58,379 bases of DNA from an uncultured cyanobacterium (GCA_937944885.1 CALFBB010000028.1:1-58379), one strand, 5' to 3'. Positions 34,005 to 44,171 are shown, counted from the first letter of the stretch. Notes: generated by a model from the letters alone, not told the origin. Program-made: numbers and translations.

Positions 34005-34862
34005 TCAGGCAGTGCGCAACAGTACCCTAATCCCGACTCGGTAGAGGCCACTCTCACAGAGTTCCAGATGCCCCCCCATCTGGCTGAGTAAGCGTTCACT
34101 CACCCGCCAAGCGGCACTGACACCCGGCTCAATCGGGATGTGACAGCGTCCCTCTAAACTCCACTCCAAGCACAGCTGCCCCTCTAGAGAAGGATGGACT
34201 TCTAGGATCATTGACCCGTAGCGTAGGGTGCGAATGCCCCAGCGACATACCCCCAACAATGCCTGTAGCAAACCATGGGGATCCGCCCAGACCCTCAAAG
34301 TTTCAGAGAGGGGGGGCAGATCCGAGCCTTGAAGTTCCGAGCCTTGAAGTTCGGTTGCATGAGCCCATGCGCCTAGCGCTGGCCAATCGTAGCGGATGCC
34401 CTGATCTTTGGCTTGCAAGCGAGTCAGGCTATGGACATCCTGCAAAAGGGGGTAGAGCAAAGTAGGCTGTGGCTGGAGGGGTTGAATGGGAAGATCGTGG
34501 CGGGCAAGACGAGTGTACTCCTCCAGAAGCTGAATCAGCCGCAGCACAGCCTCTTTGGCACCACGGATGTACTCCCGTTCTTCTTCCGGAGACTCACAAA
34601 GATTGGACAACACCAGTTGCAGGGATCCCATTTGGCTGCTGAGGGGGTTGCGCAGTTCGTGACCGATACTGAGGAGTAGCTCCTGTTGAAAGCCGCGCAT
34701 CACTTCTGAGCGCTCAAAGGCAAACTGCCAATCCACCGCCTCTTCATGAGGGGTAAGGAAGGGATCTTGGGAGCTATCCGGTTTTGAACTAGCTGAGCGC
34801 AACATTCCCTCACACAGATTAAGAGAACCGGTTAAGAGAACTGGGGAGCCTGCTTCTTTCAA
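34005..34862 (-). CDS. Histidine-kinase-like protein with degenerate ATPase domain
   Basis: The 285-residue protein has a dimerisation/phosphoacceptor H-box, ELLLSIGHELRNPLSSQMGS, at about residues 60-80 with a His in the normal place. The C-terminal half lines up with a HATPase_c domain (WADPHGLLQALLGVCRWGIR, then VSERLLSQMGGHLEL), but the N-box Asn is missing and the G1 DxGxG motif is not recognisable. It therefore probably cannot bind ATP, though the His could accept phosphate from another kinase. A duplicated TELQGSELQGSDL segment lies near 170. No transmembrane helix or sensor domain is seen. Confidence 0.75.
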   Translation of the reverse strand: MKEAGSPVLLTGSLNLCEGMLRSASSKPDSSQDPFLTPHEEAVDWQFAFERSEVMRGFQQELLLSIGHELRNPLSSQMGSLQLVLSNLCESPEEEREYIRGAKEAVLRLIQLLEEYTRLARHDLPIQPLQPQPTLLYPLLQDVHSLTRLQAKDQGIRYDWPALGAWAHATELQGSELQGSDLPPLSETLRVWADPHGLLQALLGVCRWGIRTLRYGSMILEVHPSLEGQLCLEWSLEGRCHIPIEPGVSAAWRVSERLLSQMGGHLELCESGLYRVGIRVLLRTA

Positions 34863-34946
34863 GCTTTGCTCTCAAACTAAGCTAACCCATACGGAACACA
34901 GATCCCATCTGAGAGGCAAAAAACAAGCTTACCCGGTGAACTCATA

Positions 34947-35858
34947 TTACAAACTGGGCATGAAGCGGGCAGTGATTACCCGCTCGATCCCGGCCAGATC
35001 AAGGTGAACTTGAATCTGCCGGTAACACCCAAGCGCTTGCAATTGCTCCACCACCCAGGGGGCTTGTCCCTGCATCACCTCCACTGCCCAAAAGGCCTCC
35101 TCAGCAAGATACTCAGGTGCTATCCGGATCAACAGTCGCAGGGCATCCAATCCATCTGGGCCACCATCTAGGGCCTGCCGAGGCTCATGCCAACTCACCT
35201 CCGGCATCAGGTGGGCAATTTCTCCAGAAGGAATATAGGGTGGGTTGGAAACCAGGCCCCGCAGCTGACCTCGCCAGGGCTGCAAAGGGGTAAACCAGGA
35301 ACCCTGCAGCAGTTGCACCCGCGCCTCCAACCCATGAGCGGCTACATTGCTTGCGGCTACTGTCAATGCCTCTGGGCTGGAATCCACCGCCAAAAGTTGT
35401 AAATTAGGATGACGATGGGCCAGGGCAATGGCAATGGCTCCACTGCCGGTGCCCAAGTCAGCAACACAGGATCCCTGGGGCACAGGGTTAGCCTGCAGCC
35501 AAGCCGAAGCTTGCTCCACCAACAGCTCGGTCTCCGGACGCGGGATCAAGACCGCCGGAGTGACCTGCAGATGCAGCCCCGCCCACTCAACATGGCCAAG
35601 AAGATACTGTAGCGGGATGCGCTCCTCCAGCCGCCGTTGCCACAGGGCTTGCACTTCCTGCCAGGGATCCGAGTTTCCCTCTCGCTCCCAGTCCCTTGAC
35701 CGAGCCACAGGTTCCCGCCCCATGAGCCGCTGCAAAGGTCCCCAGCCCAACTTTTCCCGGAGTAGAATATCCACTTCTTCAGAAGGGATCCCGGCTGCCT
35801 GTGCTGCACTGATAGCTTGCAAACGCCACTGCTCCAGCTGGGTAACCACCGACGTCAT
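34947..35858 (-). CDS. prmC: Peptide chain release factor N5-glutamine methyltransferase PrmC
   Basis: PrmC methylates the GGQ glutamine of release factors RF1 and RF2. The 303-residue protein has an N-terminal helical domain (LREKLGWGPLQRLMGREPV), IPLQYLLGHVEWAGLHLQVT, the strong IPRPETELLVEQA, SAM motif VADLGTGSGAIAIALAHRHP, and the catalytic NPPY in LVSNPPYIPSGEI. The C-terminal FWAVEVMQGQAPWVVEQLQA completes the fold. It follows the Tic22-like gene by 8 bp on the same strand, so they are probably co-transcribed. Confidence 0.94.
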   Translation of the reverse strand: MTSVVTQLEQWRLQAISAAQAAGIPSEEVDILLREKLGWGPLQRLMGREPVARSRDWEREGNSDPWQEVQALWQRRLEERIPLQYLLGHVEWAGLHLQVTPAVLIPRPETELLVEQASAWLQANPVPQGSCVADLGTGSGAIAIALAHRHPNLQLLAVDSSPEALTVAASNVAAHGLEARVQLLQGSWFTPLQPWRGQLRGLVSNPPYIPSGEIAHLMPEVSWHEPRQALDGGPDGLDALRLLIRIAPEYLAEEAFWAVEVMQGQAPWVVEQLQALGCYRQIQVHLDLAGIERVITARFMPSL

Positions 35859-35866
35859 CCCATGGC

Positions 35867-36733
35867 TCAGGGATTATTGGCAGGACGAGCTAGGGACTGA
35901 ATGTACTCCAGAGAAGAGCGGGAGGGAATAAAAGCAATCTTTTGTACATCCGCCTGGGCATCGGGAGCCAACATGCGCTCCACCACAATGGCCAAAGAGG
36001 TGACTTCAATTTGAGTCTTATTCACCACCTCAGGGTTTTGGGCTGCGGCCCGATCCAAAGCCCCTTTCAGATCATTACGGTCGAAGAAGAAGGGCACCAC
36101 CTCATAGCCATCCTGTTCAATGGTGAGCAGCCCCTCTCCAGAACGGCCATAAAAGAGAGGAACACCAATCGCTTCAGGGGGTACATTTTGGCCGGTTTCC
36201 TGAAGCACTTGCTTGGCTGCTTCTACATCTGCAGCACGCGGTACCACTTCAAAGACAATATCCGTATTTTTGGCCCGTTCTTCCTCAGATTTTTCGTAGG
36301 CATAGCCCAAAGACAAGGGAATAACCCGGGCCTTGCTAGCCACCTCAGGATTGCTGGCTTTCACCTGCTGCAACACTTGCTCAGCCTGGACTTGATCCAA
36401 CCAGAATGAAGCAACCTGAATGGTGCGGCCCTCCCGCTCCACATTGGCCACAACAGGTGTACCATCCTGAGACACAATGGCAAAAACCGGTACCAAATTC
36501 AGCCGCTCCGCCACCTCTTGGCGGCTCATGGGTCCAGCTGGAGCAGCCTGAGCCTGAGCCAATAAGTAACTCTCCTGGGCCAGAACCGGAGTTAAGCTTA
36601 GACCGCCCCAAACGACGCCCATTAGCATCCCAGCCACACCACCCACGCGAGCAGCTCGGCGCAAAAAGGATCCCCTAAGCGCTACTACAGGCACTACATT
36701 GCTGCACATTACTCTCATCTCAACTCCTGGCAT
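35867..36733 (-). CDS. Tic22-family protein
   Basis: Cyanobacterial Tic22 proteins are periplasmic or thylakoid-associated chaperones related to the chloroplast intermembrane-space import factor. The 288-residue product has a signal anchor (ARVGGVAGMLMGVVWGGLSL, cut near VLAQE) and then two similar alpha/beta halves: VFAIVSQDGTPVVANVEREG, VASFWLDQVQAEQVLQQVKA and later VPLFYGRSGEGLLTIEQDGY, VVPFFFDRNDLKGALDRAAA. This internal duplication is typical of Tic22. ATG 36718 (MRVMCSNVV) is an alternative start. The gene precedes prmC by 8 bp. Confidence 0.88.
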   Translation of the reverse strand: MPGVEMRVMCSNVVPVVALRGSFLRRAARVGGVAGMLMGVVWGGLSLTPVLAQESYLLAQAQAAPAGPMSRQEVAERLNLVPVFAIVSQDGTPVVANVEREGRTIQVASFWLDQVQAEQVLQQVKASNPEVASKARVIPLSLGYAYEKSEEERAKNTDIVFEVVPRAADVEAAKQVLQETGQNVPPEAIGVPLFYGRSGEGLLTIEQDGYEVVPFFFDRNDLKGALDRAAAQNPEVVNKTQIEVTSLAIVVERMLAPDAQADVQKIAFIPSRSSLEYIQSLARPANNP

Positions 36734-37114
36734 CCTGCCTTCTTCAGTTATGTATGGCTTCAGTTATGGCTTCCGTCTTGGTTGCTACGGGGCTAGCTCT
36801 ATGGCCACCAGTGTATGAACACGGCGTGAAACTCTCAGCCCGTTGAGCTCATCCGACATACGGTTCACCCCCACGCCTGGGGATCTAGGTCGGTCATGGC
36901 GACGACCACCTCGGCACACCTACCTCAGTAGCGCTTTTGAACCACCCTAGGAGCTAAGATTAAAGCATCTACTTGCCCGCTGTCGAGGGGTAAAGCCCCT
37001 GCTTTGGGTGGGGATACCGCATCTCTTATACTATATACGGGGTAACCTAAAACTGATCCGCACTAGATACAGACCCCAATTGAGATCAAAGCCTGCAAGT
37101 GGGCTCCGGCTCCC
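36734..37114. other. Intergenic region with hairpins, possible mobile-element relic
   Basis: This 381-bp gap holds CCCCCACGCCTGGGG (about 36869-36883), an imperfect hairpin, and AGGGGTAAAGCCCCT (36986-37000), a 5-bp stem. An AT-rich TATACTATATACGGGGTA tract lies near 37027-37045. No frame looks coding. The GC hairpins and sequence style recall the relics at 130, 2480 and 8040, but I could not align them, so a mobile origin is only a suggestion. It separates two minus-strand genes and should hold the tic22 promoter. Confidence 0.35.
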
Positions 37115-37924
37115 TTACACAAACACCATCGGCTTGTGGCGGATTTTCTCAAAGGCTGCCGCATCAAAGCAATAGAGGGTTGCCGGTCGGCCTGCCCCTT
37201 GGGTACTCTTCTGGCCGGTATCTCGCAAAATGCCCAACTTCAGCAAGCGGGCCCGAAAATTGGAGTAGTCGGAGAAACCCTCCCCCAAAACGGTGCCGTA
37301 GAGTTGGTAAACCTCCCCTAAAGTAAAAGTGGCAGGCAAAATGTCAAAGGCAATAGGGCTGTATTCCAACTTGGCACAGAGACGACGGCGAGCATAGCGA
37401 TAGATCTCCTCATGATCAAAAGCCAAAGGGGGGATTTGGTCAGCCGGATACCAGGCAATGCCCTCTACTCCATCGGCCAACAGCTGAGCATCTTGAAACC
37501 GCACCAGAGCAAAGTAACTAACCGACAGATAGCGCACGCCATAGGCATGCTCAGCTTCGCGAGGATCCCGTTCTGGCCCACCAAAGGTGTAGAGCTGTTC
37601 TAAGTAGAGATTCTCAACGCGAATTTTTTCCGCCAGGATGCGATAAGCCGCCGCCTCTAGGGATTCTGTCCGCCGTACCAGAGTACCCGGTAAGGCCCAA
37701 CATCCGCGAAAAGGCTCCTCTCGTCGCCGTACCAACAGCACCAGCAGGCGATTCCGTTCCGTATCAATGGAAAAGATGACAGCATCTACTCCCACCCGGA
37801 ACTCTGCCAGGCTGCTTTTCTCCTCTGGTATACTTCCTACAGTATGAGATCCCTGCATGACTTGGCCCCGAGCTTCTACCAACAGCCTACTGAGTTTGCT
37901 GCCGAACGGGATCTCCTGAGTCAT
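37115..37924 (-). CDS. NrtR-like Nudix transcription regulator
   Basis: NrtR proteins join a Nudix-like sensor domain to a C-terminal winged helix and repress NAD-metabolism genes in response to ADP-ribose. The 269-residue protein has the Nudix-like domain at about 40-180 (GCWALPGTLVRRTESLEAAA, YLEQLYTFGGPERDPREAEH) and the wHTH after ILPATFTLGEVYQLYGTVLG, ending GRPATLYCFD. The catalytic Nudix box RExxEE is absent (the helix reads AAYRILAEK), as expected of NrtR that binds without hydrolysing. The RDPR segment typical of NrtR is retained. NAD genes do not adjoin it, so targets are unknown. Confidence 0.85.
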   Translation of the reverse strand: MTQEIPFGSKLSRLLVEARGQVMQGSHTVGSIPEEKSSLAEFRVGVDAVIFSIDTERNRLLVLLVRRREEPFRGCWALPGTLVRRTESLEAAAYRILAEKIRVENLYLEQLYTFGGPERDPREAEHAYGVRYLSVSYFALVRFQDAQLLADGVEGIAWYPADQIPPLAFDHEEIYRYARRRLCAKLEYSPIAFDILPATFTLGEVYQLYGTVLGEGFSDYSNFRARLLKLGILRDTGQKSTQGAGRPATLYCFDAAAFEKIRHKPMVFV

Positions 37925-38011
37925 TCATGAATCACTCCCAAGGGTGGATCCCCGGTTAAGATCCACCTTTATTCTCTCAAAAAGGTTAACAAGCAAAAAG
38001 GTTAACAAGAC

Positions 38012-39415
38012 TTAGTTGAGGTTGGCCTGAATCACCTCTCGGTACTGGTTTTTGGGCTTTACCCCGATTAATTGAGCCACCAGTTCCTTGTGTTTGAAAA
38101 ACTGCACTGTGGGAGTACCGGTTACGCCCCCCGCCTCAGCAATCTCCGGATCCTTCTCGATGTCAATCTCCACCACATGCAGCTTGTCTTGGAACTCATC
38201 AACAATTTTCTTCAGGATTGGCTTCAGGGCATGGCAGGGACCACAGGTGGGAGCAGTATACTTCACCATGATCAGGCGATCACTTTCGTGATAGAGCCGC
38301 CGCAGGGCATAGCCCCCTTCATGACAGGTTTTACTCAGATCGAAGCCATCCTCGTCACTCTCTGTAAAGTCGGCTTCCTCTACAGTGGACTCTGCTTCCG
38401 ATGCAGTAGCGTGACTGGGTTGAGAATGACTTTCAGAAAGACTATGAAACTCTTGCGCCAAGCCATGCTCGGAGAGCCAGCGCTCCGCCAACATTGCTGC
38501 CATACAGCCTGTCCCGGCAGCCGTAATAGCCTGACGAAACTCATGATCCTGCACGTCCCCAGCCGCAAAGACTCCCTCCACACTGGTGGCCACGGAGCCT
38601 GGGCGGGTAACAATGTAGCCGGTCTCATCCAGTTCCAGTTGACCCTTGAACAGGTCGGTGTTGGGTTTGTGGCCGATGGCATAAAACAGACCCCCTGCCG
38701 GTAGCTCGCGTATCTCCCCGGTTTCATTGTTGCGAATTCTCACGCCGGTCAGACGCAAATCATTCCCCACCACCTCTACAGCCTCGGTATGCCAATGGAC
38801 GGTAATTTTGGGATGATTGAGAACACGGTCCTGCATCGCTTTGCTGGCTCGCATTTTGTTGCTTCGCACCAGCATGTGCACATGGGATCCAAACTTGGTT
38901 AGGTAGGTGGCCTCTTCACAGGCGGTATCTCCACCCCCAATGACCACCAACTCTACCCCTTTGAACATGGGCATAGCTCCATCACAGATGGCACAGGCAG
39001 ACATACCCCGGTTCCAGTAGATGTCTTCTCCGGGCAGATGCAGGCGCTTGGCCGTGGCCCCTGTGGCAATGATGAGGCTGTGGGTGCGGATTTCTCGTTC
39101 ATCGGACCGAACCACAAAAGGCCGCTGGCTTAAGTCCACGAAGGTGACATCTTCGGTGTAAAGCTCCGCCCCCCACCGTACTGCCTGTGCTTTCATGTCT
39201 CGCATCAGCTGTGGGCCGGTAATCCCTTCTGGAAAACCGGGAAAGTTCTCCACTTCGGTGGTGGTCATCAGTTGCCCGCCTGGGATCCCTCCGGCTTGGA
39301 AACCCTCAAACACGACTGGCTTCAGGTTGGCACGCCCAGCATAAATGGCTGCTGTGAACCCAGCAGGGCCAGAACCAATAATCACCACATTCTCAACCCG
39401 ATTTTGCTCCGTCAT
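38012..39415 (-). CDS. NTRC: NADPH-thioredoxin reductase with C-terminal thioredoxin domain
   Basis: NTRC passes electrons from NADPH to 2-Cys peroxiredoxin and to other targets. The 467-residue protein has FAD-binding [20 protein letters not shown] at the N-terminus, the redox-active CAICDG near residue 138, an NADPH site [16 protein letters not shown] and a second FAD motif [21 protein letters not shown] linker rich in Ser/Glu (residues 320-360) leads to a thioredoxin domain with [14 protein letters not shown], where CGPC replaces the usual WCGPC (Trp to Thr). This Thr is typical of NTRC. NTRC is present in some cyanobacteria and in plastids. Confidence 0.95.
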   Translation of the reverse strand: MTEQNRVENVVIIGSGPAGFTAAIYAGRANLKPVVFEGFQAGGIPGGQLMTTTEVENFPGFPEGITGPQLMRDMKAQAVRWGAELYTEDVTFVDLSQRPFVVRSDEREIRTHSLIIATGATAKRLHLPGEDIYWNRGMSACAICDGAMPMFKGVELVVIGGGDTACEEATYLTKFGSHVHMLVRSNKMRASKAMQDRVLNHPKITVHWHTEAVEVVGNDLRLTGVRIRNNETGEIRELPAGGLFYAIGHKPNTDLFKGQLELDETGYIVTRPGSVATSVEGVFAAGDVQDHEFRQAITAAGTGCMAAMLAERWLSEHGLAQEFHSLSESHSQPSHATASEAESTVEEADFTESDEDGFDLSKTCHEGGYALRRLYHESDRLIMVKYTAPTCGPCHALKPILKKIVDEFQDKLHVVEIDIEKDPEIAEAGGVTGTPTVQFFKHKELVAQLIGVKPKNQYREVIQANLN

Positions 39416-39804
39416 GCCATCTGTCTCCTAATTGCAGTAGGGGTACTAAGCCAAACTCATAATGACTACGTTTTAGCTTAACACTCTTTGCCTGACTGAG
39501 GGAGGCCAAGCCCATCTTTCCATTTTGCTTCAGTCCAGTTGGTGGAAGACTGGATCCGGCGATGGAGAGGGATGAATTGGGGTTGGCAGCTTGCTACGGC
39601 ACAGCCTAGAGATCTCAGGGTTGAGGTTGGGATCTTTGAGAGACCAACATGAAAATGGTCCTTTTGGGAGGGGAGGCACCCTGACCTCGGAGCATTCGGA
39701 CACGGATAAAGAAAAGAGCAGAGTTCAACTCTGCTCCCTCTGTATCTCAGTAAGAGGACAAGGGGCTAGAAAGCCATTGCAGCCAAGGTCTCAAACAGAA
39801 TCAG
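39416..39804. other. Intergenic region between DUF2808 gene and NTRC gene
   Basis: This 389-bp gap lies between minus-strand genes. Apart from the terminator at 39708-39736 I see no gene, hairpin or repeat I can support. It includes the promoter region of the NTRC gene. ORF fragments around 39590-39880 on the plus strand have no start or family support. Confidence 0.5.
39708..39736 (-). terminator. Rho-independent terminator of the DUF2808 gene
   Basis: On the minus strand GAGCAGAG-TTGAA-CTCTGCTC, an 8-bp perfect stem that extends further with A:T pairs, is followed by TTTTCTTT. It lies about 70 bp beyond the stop codon of the DUF2808 gene. In the plus direction there is no T-run, so it serves only the minus strand. 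Confidence 0.85.
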
Positions 39805-40425
39805 TTATAGGCTGGGTGCGCTCACTTCCGATGGCCTTGGGGAAGAAGCACCGGCAACGCCTCTCTCCCCGCTCTTGAGTTGGTAAAAATTGGCAGCGGT
39901 ATAGCCTAGGAAATAGGCAAAAGGTTGATCCCCGTCGGGCTTAGCTGTTACCCCAAAAAGGTAGTTAGCCTCCAGAGTTTGGTTGATTTGGGGTTGCAGA
40001 GCAATCGTGACAACGGAGCCGGGGTGAATGGCTTCCTCAAGGTGTACGCGGATCTGCCGGCTATTTCCCACAGGCTCAAAACTCACTTGAATAGGTAGGG
40101 TTTCTGCTCCTGGAACGTAGCGATCCCCCAACACAGCTATTACCCGGTTTTCTGAAAGAACCAGATCTTCAACATTCCGAGCCTGGTCGATCACCAGTGT
40201 GCGCAGAGGTACCGACCCTTCTTCGGGAACCACAACAGAAATACCAATGGTTGAGCCACCGGTGCCCATCTGGGCCTCACGATTCAGCCGCGGTACGGCA
40301 TCAAAATAGGTGGTCCCATCTATCCCCTGCATGGCGGCTGCAGGCTCTACAGCACCTAGCAACGCTGCTGAGGCAAAGGCTACAGAAAGGGATTTCCTAT
40401 GGATGATTTTGCTCATGCTCAACAA
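39805..40425 (-). CDS. Exported DUF2808-family protein
   Basis: DUF2808 proteins are cyanobacterial secreted proteins of unknown function. The 206-residue product has a signal peptide (SKIIHRKSLSVAFASAALLG, AVEPAAAMQ) and a beta-rich body: ISVVVPEEGSVPLRTLVIDQ, EDLVLSENRVIAVLGDRYVP, VSFEPVGNSRQIRVHLEEAI, and YLFGVTAKPDGDQPFAYFLG with the family's late GYTAANFYQ. Start may be ATG 40416 (MSKIIHRK). It ends at a good terminator. Confidence 0.8.
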   Translation of the reverse strand: MLSMSKIIHRKSLSVAFASAALLGAVEPAAAMQGIDGTTYFDAVPRLNREAQMGTGGSTIGISVVVPEEGSVPLRTLVIDQARNVEDLVLSENRVIAVLGDRYVPGAETLPIQVSFEPVGNSRQIRVHLEEAIHPGSVVTIALQPQINQTLEANYLFGVTAKPDGDQPFAYFLGYTAANFYQLKSGERGVAGASSPRPSEVSAPSL

Positions 40426-40752
40426 CTCCTAATCAGACAAAGGCCTTGACCCCCCTGAGAAGTGCTTGGGATCCAAATCCTAATTGCATGGTCCAAGGGG
40501 GTGATCTCGTTATGACCGGAAAGAATAAAGTTCTTGTGAAGACTGCTATGCCCATTAAAAGGATCCCTGGGTAGAGACCCATTTGGGATAACGACAGCTG
40601 CCAGGTACCGCAGGAAGGGGATATGGCTTTTGCCCAGGTTTACAGAGGGGATGATCTAGGTTGTAAAAGATAGCTTTAGTCCTGGGTAGAGTGGCTGGCA
40701 AAAGGGCTATAAGGTGGTGCAAAATACCCCTTACGGATACGGGATCCCTTGC

Positions 40753-42456
40753 ATGTCTGTTGCCCCTTTTGATTTCAGCCATTTTTTCACCCATGCTGAG
40801 ATTCTGGACTTTCTCCGGCAGATGGCAGCAACCTATCCGGATTTGGTCAGTTGGGAGGTGATCGGGCAGAGCTATGAAGGGCGCGATATTTTTTTGGCTA
40901 CTCTGACCCAGCAGAAGACAGGTCCGGCCCTGGAAAAACCTGCCTACTGGATCGACGCCAATACCCACGCGGGAGAAGTGACGGGATCTGCCGTTGCCCT
41001 TTACAACATCCACTACCTCCTCACTCACTATGGCCAAGAAGCACGGGTGACCCGGCTCTTGGATGGCTACGCCCTGTACATATTGCCCCGCATTGCCGTG
41101 GATGGCGCTGAGAAATACTTAACCACACCCTATCGTTTGCGTTCTGGCACCCGCCCCTATCCTGACCTTGAGCCACAGCCAGGTCTGTATCCAGAAGATG
41201 TCAACGGAGATGACAAGATCTTGCAAATGCGCAAAGAGGATCCCTGTGGAGCCTGGAAGGTTTCGGCCCTGGATCCAAGAATTATGGTGCGGCGGGATCC
41301 CGATGAGTTTGATGGCACCTACTATCACTTGATGACTGAAGGTCTGGTCCGCGATTTTGATGGCTACGACGTGCCCTTAGCCCCAACCTTGGAGGGACTG
41401 GACTTTAACCGTAACTATCCCCACGCCTGGGTACCTGAAAATGAGCAGGTGGGGGCAGGGGATTTTCCTTACTCTGAGCCGGAGACCCGCGCCATTGGAG
41501 AGTTTTTGCGCACCCACCGCAACATCAATGGGTTTGTAACCTATCACACCTCCTCGGCGGTTCACATTCGCCCCTATGCCACCCATCCGGACGATTACTA
41601 CCCCCCTGAAGATCTGGAGATCTACAAGCTGATTGGCGAAAAAGCCACCGAGATCACCGGTTACCCAACCATTTCCGGCTACCATCAATTCCGCTATCAC
41701 CCTAAAAAGGTTAGCCACGGCAACTTCAACAGCTATGCCTACGATGCTTTTGGTTGGTATGGGTTTACCACAGAGCTCTGGGATTTGCCTACCGAGGCAG
41801 GGGTGGAAAAAAAAGATTTCATCCAATGGTTTCGTTGGCACCCGGAAACGGATGATTTGCAGATGTTGAAATGGAATGACCGAGTTTTGGGGGGGCGTGG
41901 CTTCATTGACTGGCAGCCCTTTGAACATCCCCAGCTAGGTAGGGTAGAAATTGGTGGTTGGGATTACAAACAAGTTTGGCAGAATGCTCCACCGGAGCTG
42001 CTACCGGATTTGTGTGATAAGCATTGTCGCTTCGCCATTGCCCATGCTTTGATGTCGCCTCGGTTGGCCTTGGCCCGCAGTCAGGTTCACCCTCTTGGGA
42101 AAGCAGCCGGCGGATCCCAGTCTTTGTTTCGAGTGGTGGTGCAATACGAAAATCAAGGGTTCCTACCGACCTACACCAGCCAAAAAGCTCTGGAACGTAA
42201 GGCCGTTCGCCCCATTCAAGTGAGTCTAAATTTACCCCAGGGATCCACCCTAATCCTGGGATCCCCAAAGCAGGAGTTGGGGCATTTGGAAGGACGTGCC
42301 AACAAAGCTTATGGTGAGGTTATGTCCTCAGGTACCGGTATTGACTATCGCCGCAAGGTGGAATGGATGATCCAAGCCGCAGAGGGTAGCTCCCTAGAGA
42401 TTGTTGCCCGAGCAGAGCGGGCCGGAACGGTGCGAACTACGGTGTTGCTAGCTTGA
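40753..42456 (+). CDS. M14-family zinc carboxypeptidase
   Basis: Start ATG 40753 (MSVAPFDFSHFFTHAEILDF); the frame is open from GTG 40714. The 567-residue protein has an M14 fold: zinc ligands in WIDANTHAGEVTG (HxxE, near residue 75) and the third His in GFVTYHTSSAVHIRPYATHP near 260. The catalytic Glu likely lies in FTTELWDLPTEAG near 345, and substrate-carboxylate Arg in DFNRNYPHAWVP. No signal peptide is present, so it is intracellular. The last 120 residues form a beta-rich C-terminal domain. Specificity cannot be read from the sequence. Confidence 0.87.
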   Translation: MSVAPFDFSHFFTHAEILDFLRQMAATYPDLVSWEVIGQSYEGRDIFLATLTQQKTGPALEKPAYWIDANTHAGEVTGSAVALYNIHYLLTHYGQEARVTRLLDGYALYILPRIAVDGAEKYLTTPYRLRSGTRPYPDLEPQPGLYPEDVNGDDKILQMRKEDPCGAWKVSALDPRIMVRRDPDEFDGTYYHLMTEGLVRDFDGYDVPLAPTLEGLDFNRNYPHAWVPENEQVGAGDFPYSEPETRAIGEFLRTHRNINGFVTYHTSSAVHIRPYATHPDDYYPPEDLEIYKLIGEKATEITGYPTISGYHQFRYHPKKVSHGNFNSYAYDAFGWYGFTTELWDLPTEAGVEKKDFIQWFRWHPETDDLQMLKWNDRVLGGRGFIDWQPFEHPQLGRVEIGGWDYKQVWQNAPPELLPDLCDKHCRFAIAHALMSPRLALARSQVHPLGKAAGGSQSLFRVVVQYENQGFLPTYTSQKALERKAVRPIQVSLNLPQGSTLILGSPKQELGHLEGRANKAYGEVMSSGTGIDYRRKVEWMIQAAEGSSLEIVARAERAGTVRTTVLLA

Positions 42457-42641
42457 GCTCAGTCGGTTTTGCTGCTGTGTGAGACCAAGCAGGACTCAGG
42501 TGTTTGCTTTGCGGTTGAACGCTGTTAGATTTAAGGTGGCAGCCGAACTGCCGTCCTTGAGATCCGGGTTATCTAGGTTGGGTGAGGTCTAGCTGATAAC
42601 TAGCTGATAATAGGAGTGCCCCTCCATCGTGATAGCCTGCT

Positions 42642-44000
42642 ATGCCTAAGTCTAGTCCTTTGATATCTCCCGAAAACCTGCTGGATCTCTGTGAACAGGG
42701 AGTGCAAAAGGCCTTGGCAGCGGGAGCGGATCAAGCAGAAGTGTTTGCCAACTCGGGTCGAGAAACCGAGGTAACCTTCGAGAAAAACGATCTGAACCTG
42801 GCCCGCAGCAGCAGTGAAACCCTGTTTGGTATTCGTGTTTTTTGTCAGGGTAGGCTGGGCTTTGCTACCTCCAATCGTCCGGAAGAACTGGCAGACATTG
42901 CTGCAGAGGCAGTGGCTCTGGCCAAGGCCTCGCTGGCAGATCCTCTCAATGGTCTACCGGAGCCGCAACCTCTGCCCTCGGTTCCCTTTGCCCTCGATGC
43001 CGGTTTGTTGGAATTGGATGCTGCCACCCTTACTCAACTGGGATGTGAACTCCTAGAACGGGTACGCGCCCAAGACAGCCGCATCACCATAGATAGCGGC
43101 TCCATCAGCGTGGAAGAAGATACCCTGGCTATTGCCTCCTCCACCGGCATCCGCGCCAACTACCACAGTGTCGAAGCAGGGGGATCCCTGTTCGGCATGG
43201 CCGTGGATGGGGATGAGGTGGGAAGCTTTGCCTACGATGGTGACAGTGTACAGACGCGGGCAGAATTGATCCCGGCGCTGGAACGAGCTTTTGACCGCTT
43301 CGTTCACAAGTGTATCGGAGCCCTAGGAGCCACTCAGGGGGAGAGCTTTCGCGGTACCATTCTGCTCCCGCCCGACTCGGTGGATGAGTTGCTAGGGGAT
43401 CTGATCGCGGTTTTGGCAGCAGATGCAGTGCGCAAAGGCAAAAGCCCCCTTGCCCAAAAAATGGGATCCCGGATTGCCAGCCCCCTACTGACGGTGGTTT
43501 CGGAAGGACGGGGTCTGCCGGGGCATACTATTGAACCCTTTGATCGAGAAGGGATTCCCCGCCAGGTTACTCCCCTGGTGCATGAGGGGATCCTCTGTAA
43601 CTTCATGTACAACAGCTACGAGTCTCGCGCTGCTGGGATCCCTTCCAATGGACATGCTACGGGGGGAGCAGGGAGCCTACCGGGGGTAGGGCCTGCCTGT
43701 TTGAGTGTGGCCCCCGGCAAAACCCCCTTGACGGAGCTGTACAACGTGGAGCGGGGCATTATCGTCACCCGCCTGTCCGGCAGCAGCAACCCGATCACCG
43801 GCGACTTCTCTGGGGTAGTCAAGGGAGGATTTTTGGTCAAAGGCGGAGAAAAACGCCCCATCTTGGAAACCACAATTGCTGGTAACCTCTACGACTGTTT
43901 GCGCAACATCTCAGCTATTTCACAAGAAGTGACCATTTTTAATGGCAGCACTGCTTTTCCGGCTTTGCGCATTGAAGATGTCTCAGTAACAGCAGGCTAA
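42642..44000 (+). CDS. pmbA: TldE/PmbA-type subunit of the TldD/TldE peptidase
   Basis: TldD and TldE (PmbA) form a heterodimeric metallopeptidase that trims peptides and is required for microcin and toxin maturation in other bacteria. The 452-residue protein has the family's start region (AGADQAEVFANSGRETEVTF), SSETLFGIRVFCQGRLGFAT near 50 and the C-terminal hallmark ITGDFSGVVKGGFLVKGGEK near 395. The zinc-binding HExxxH motif of TldD is absent, so it is the TldE/PmbA side. TldD is not in the window. Confidence 0.9.
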   Translation: MPKSSPLISPENLLDLCEQGVQKALAAGADQAEVFANSGRETEVTFEKNDLNLARSSSETLFGIRVFCQGRLGFATSNRPEELADIAAEAVALAKASLADPLNGLPEPQPLPSVPFALDAGLLELDAATLTQLGCELLERVRAQDSRITIDSGSISVEEDTLAIASSTGIRANYHSVEAGGSLFGMAVDGDEVGSFAYDGDSVQTRAELIPALERAFDRFVHKCIGALGATQGESFRGTILLPPDSVDELLGDLIAVLAADAVRKGKSPLAQKMGSRIASPLLTVVSEGRGLPGHTIEPFDREGIPRQVTPLVHEGILCNFMYNSYESRAAGIPSNGHATGGAGSLPGVGPACLSVAPGKTPLTELYNVERGIIVTRLSGSSNPITGDFSGVVKGGFLVKGGEKRPILETTIAGNLYDCLRNISAISQEVTIFNGSTAFPALRIEDVSVTAG

Positions 44001-44171
44001 GGGTGAGTTCAGCCCCTGTCTGGCCCAAAAAATAGCTTACCTTGGTCGAGTTCACTACCTGCAGGCCAAGAGCCTGTGGGATCCTGCCTAGTATCATGGG
44101 AGCGGCAGACCAGCCGGCGCGCAAGCAGGACAGATTGTTCGTGAATATGTAGTTGACAGCAGAGGGATCCC

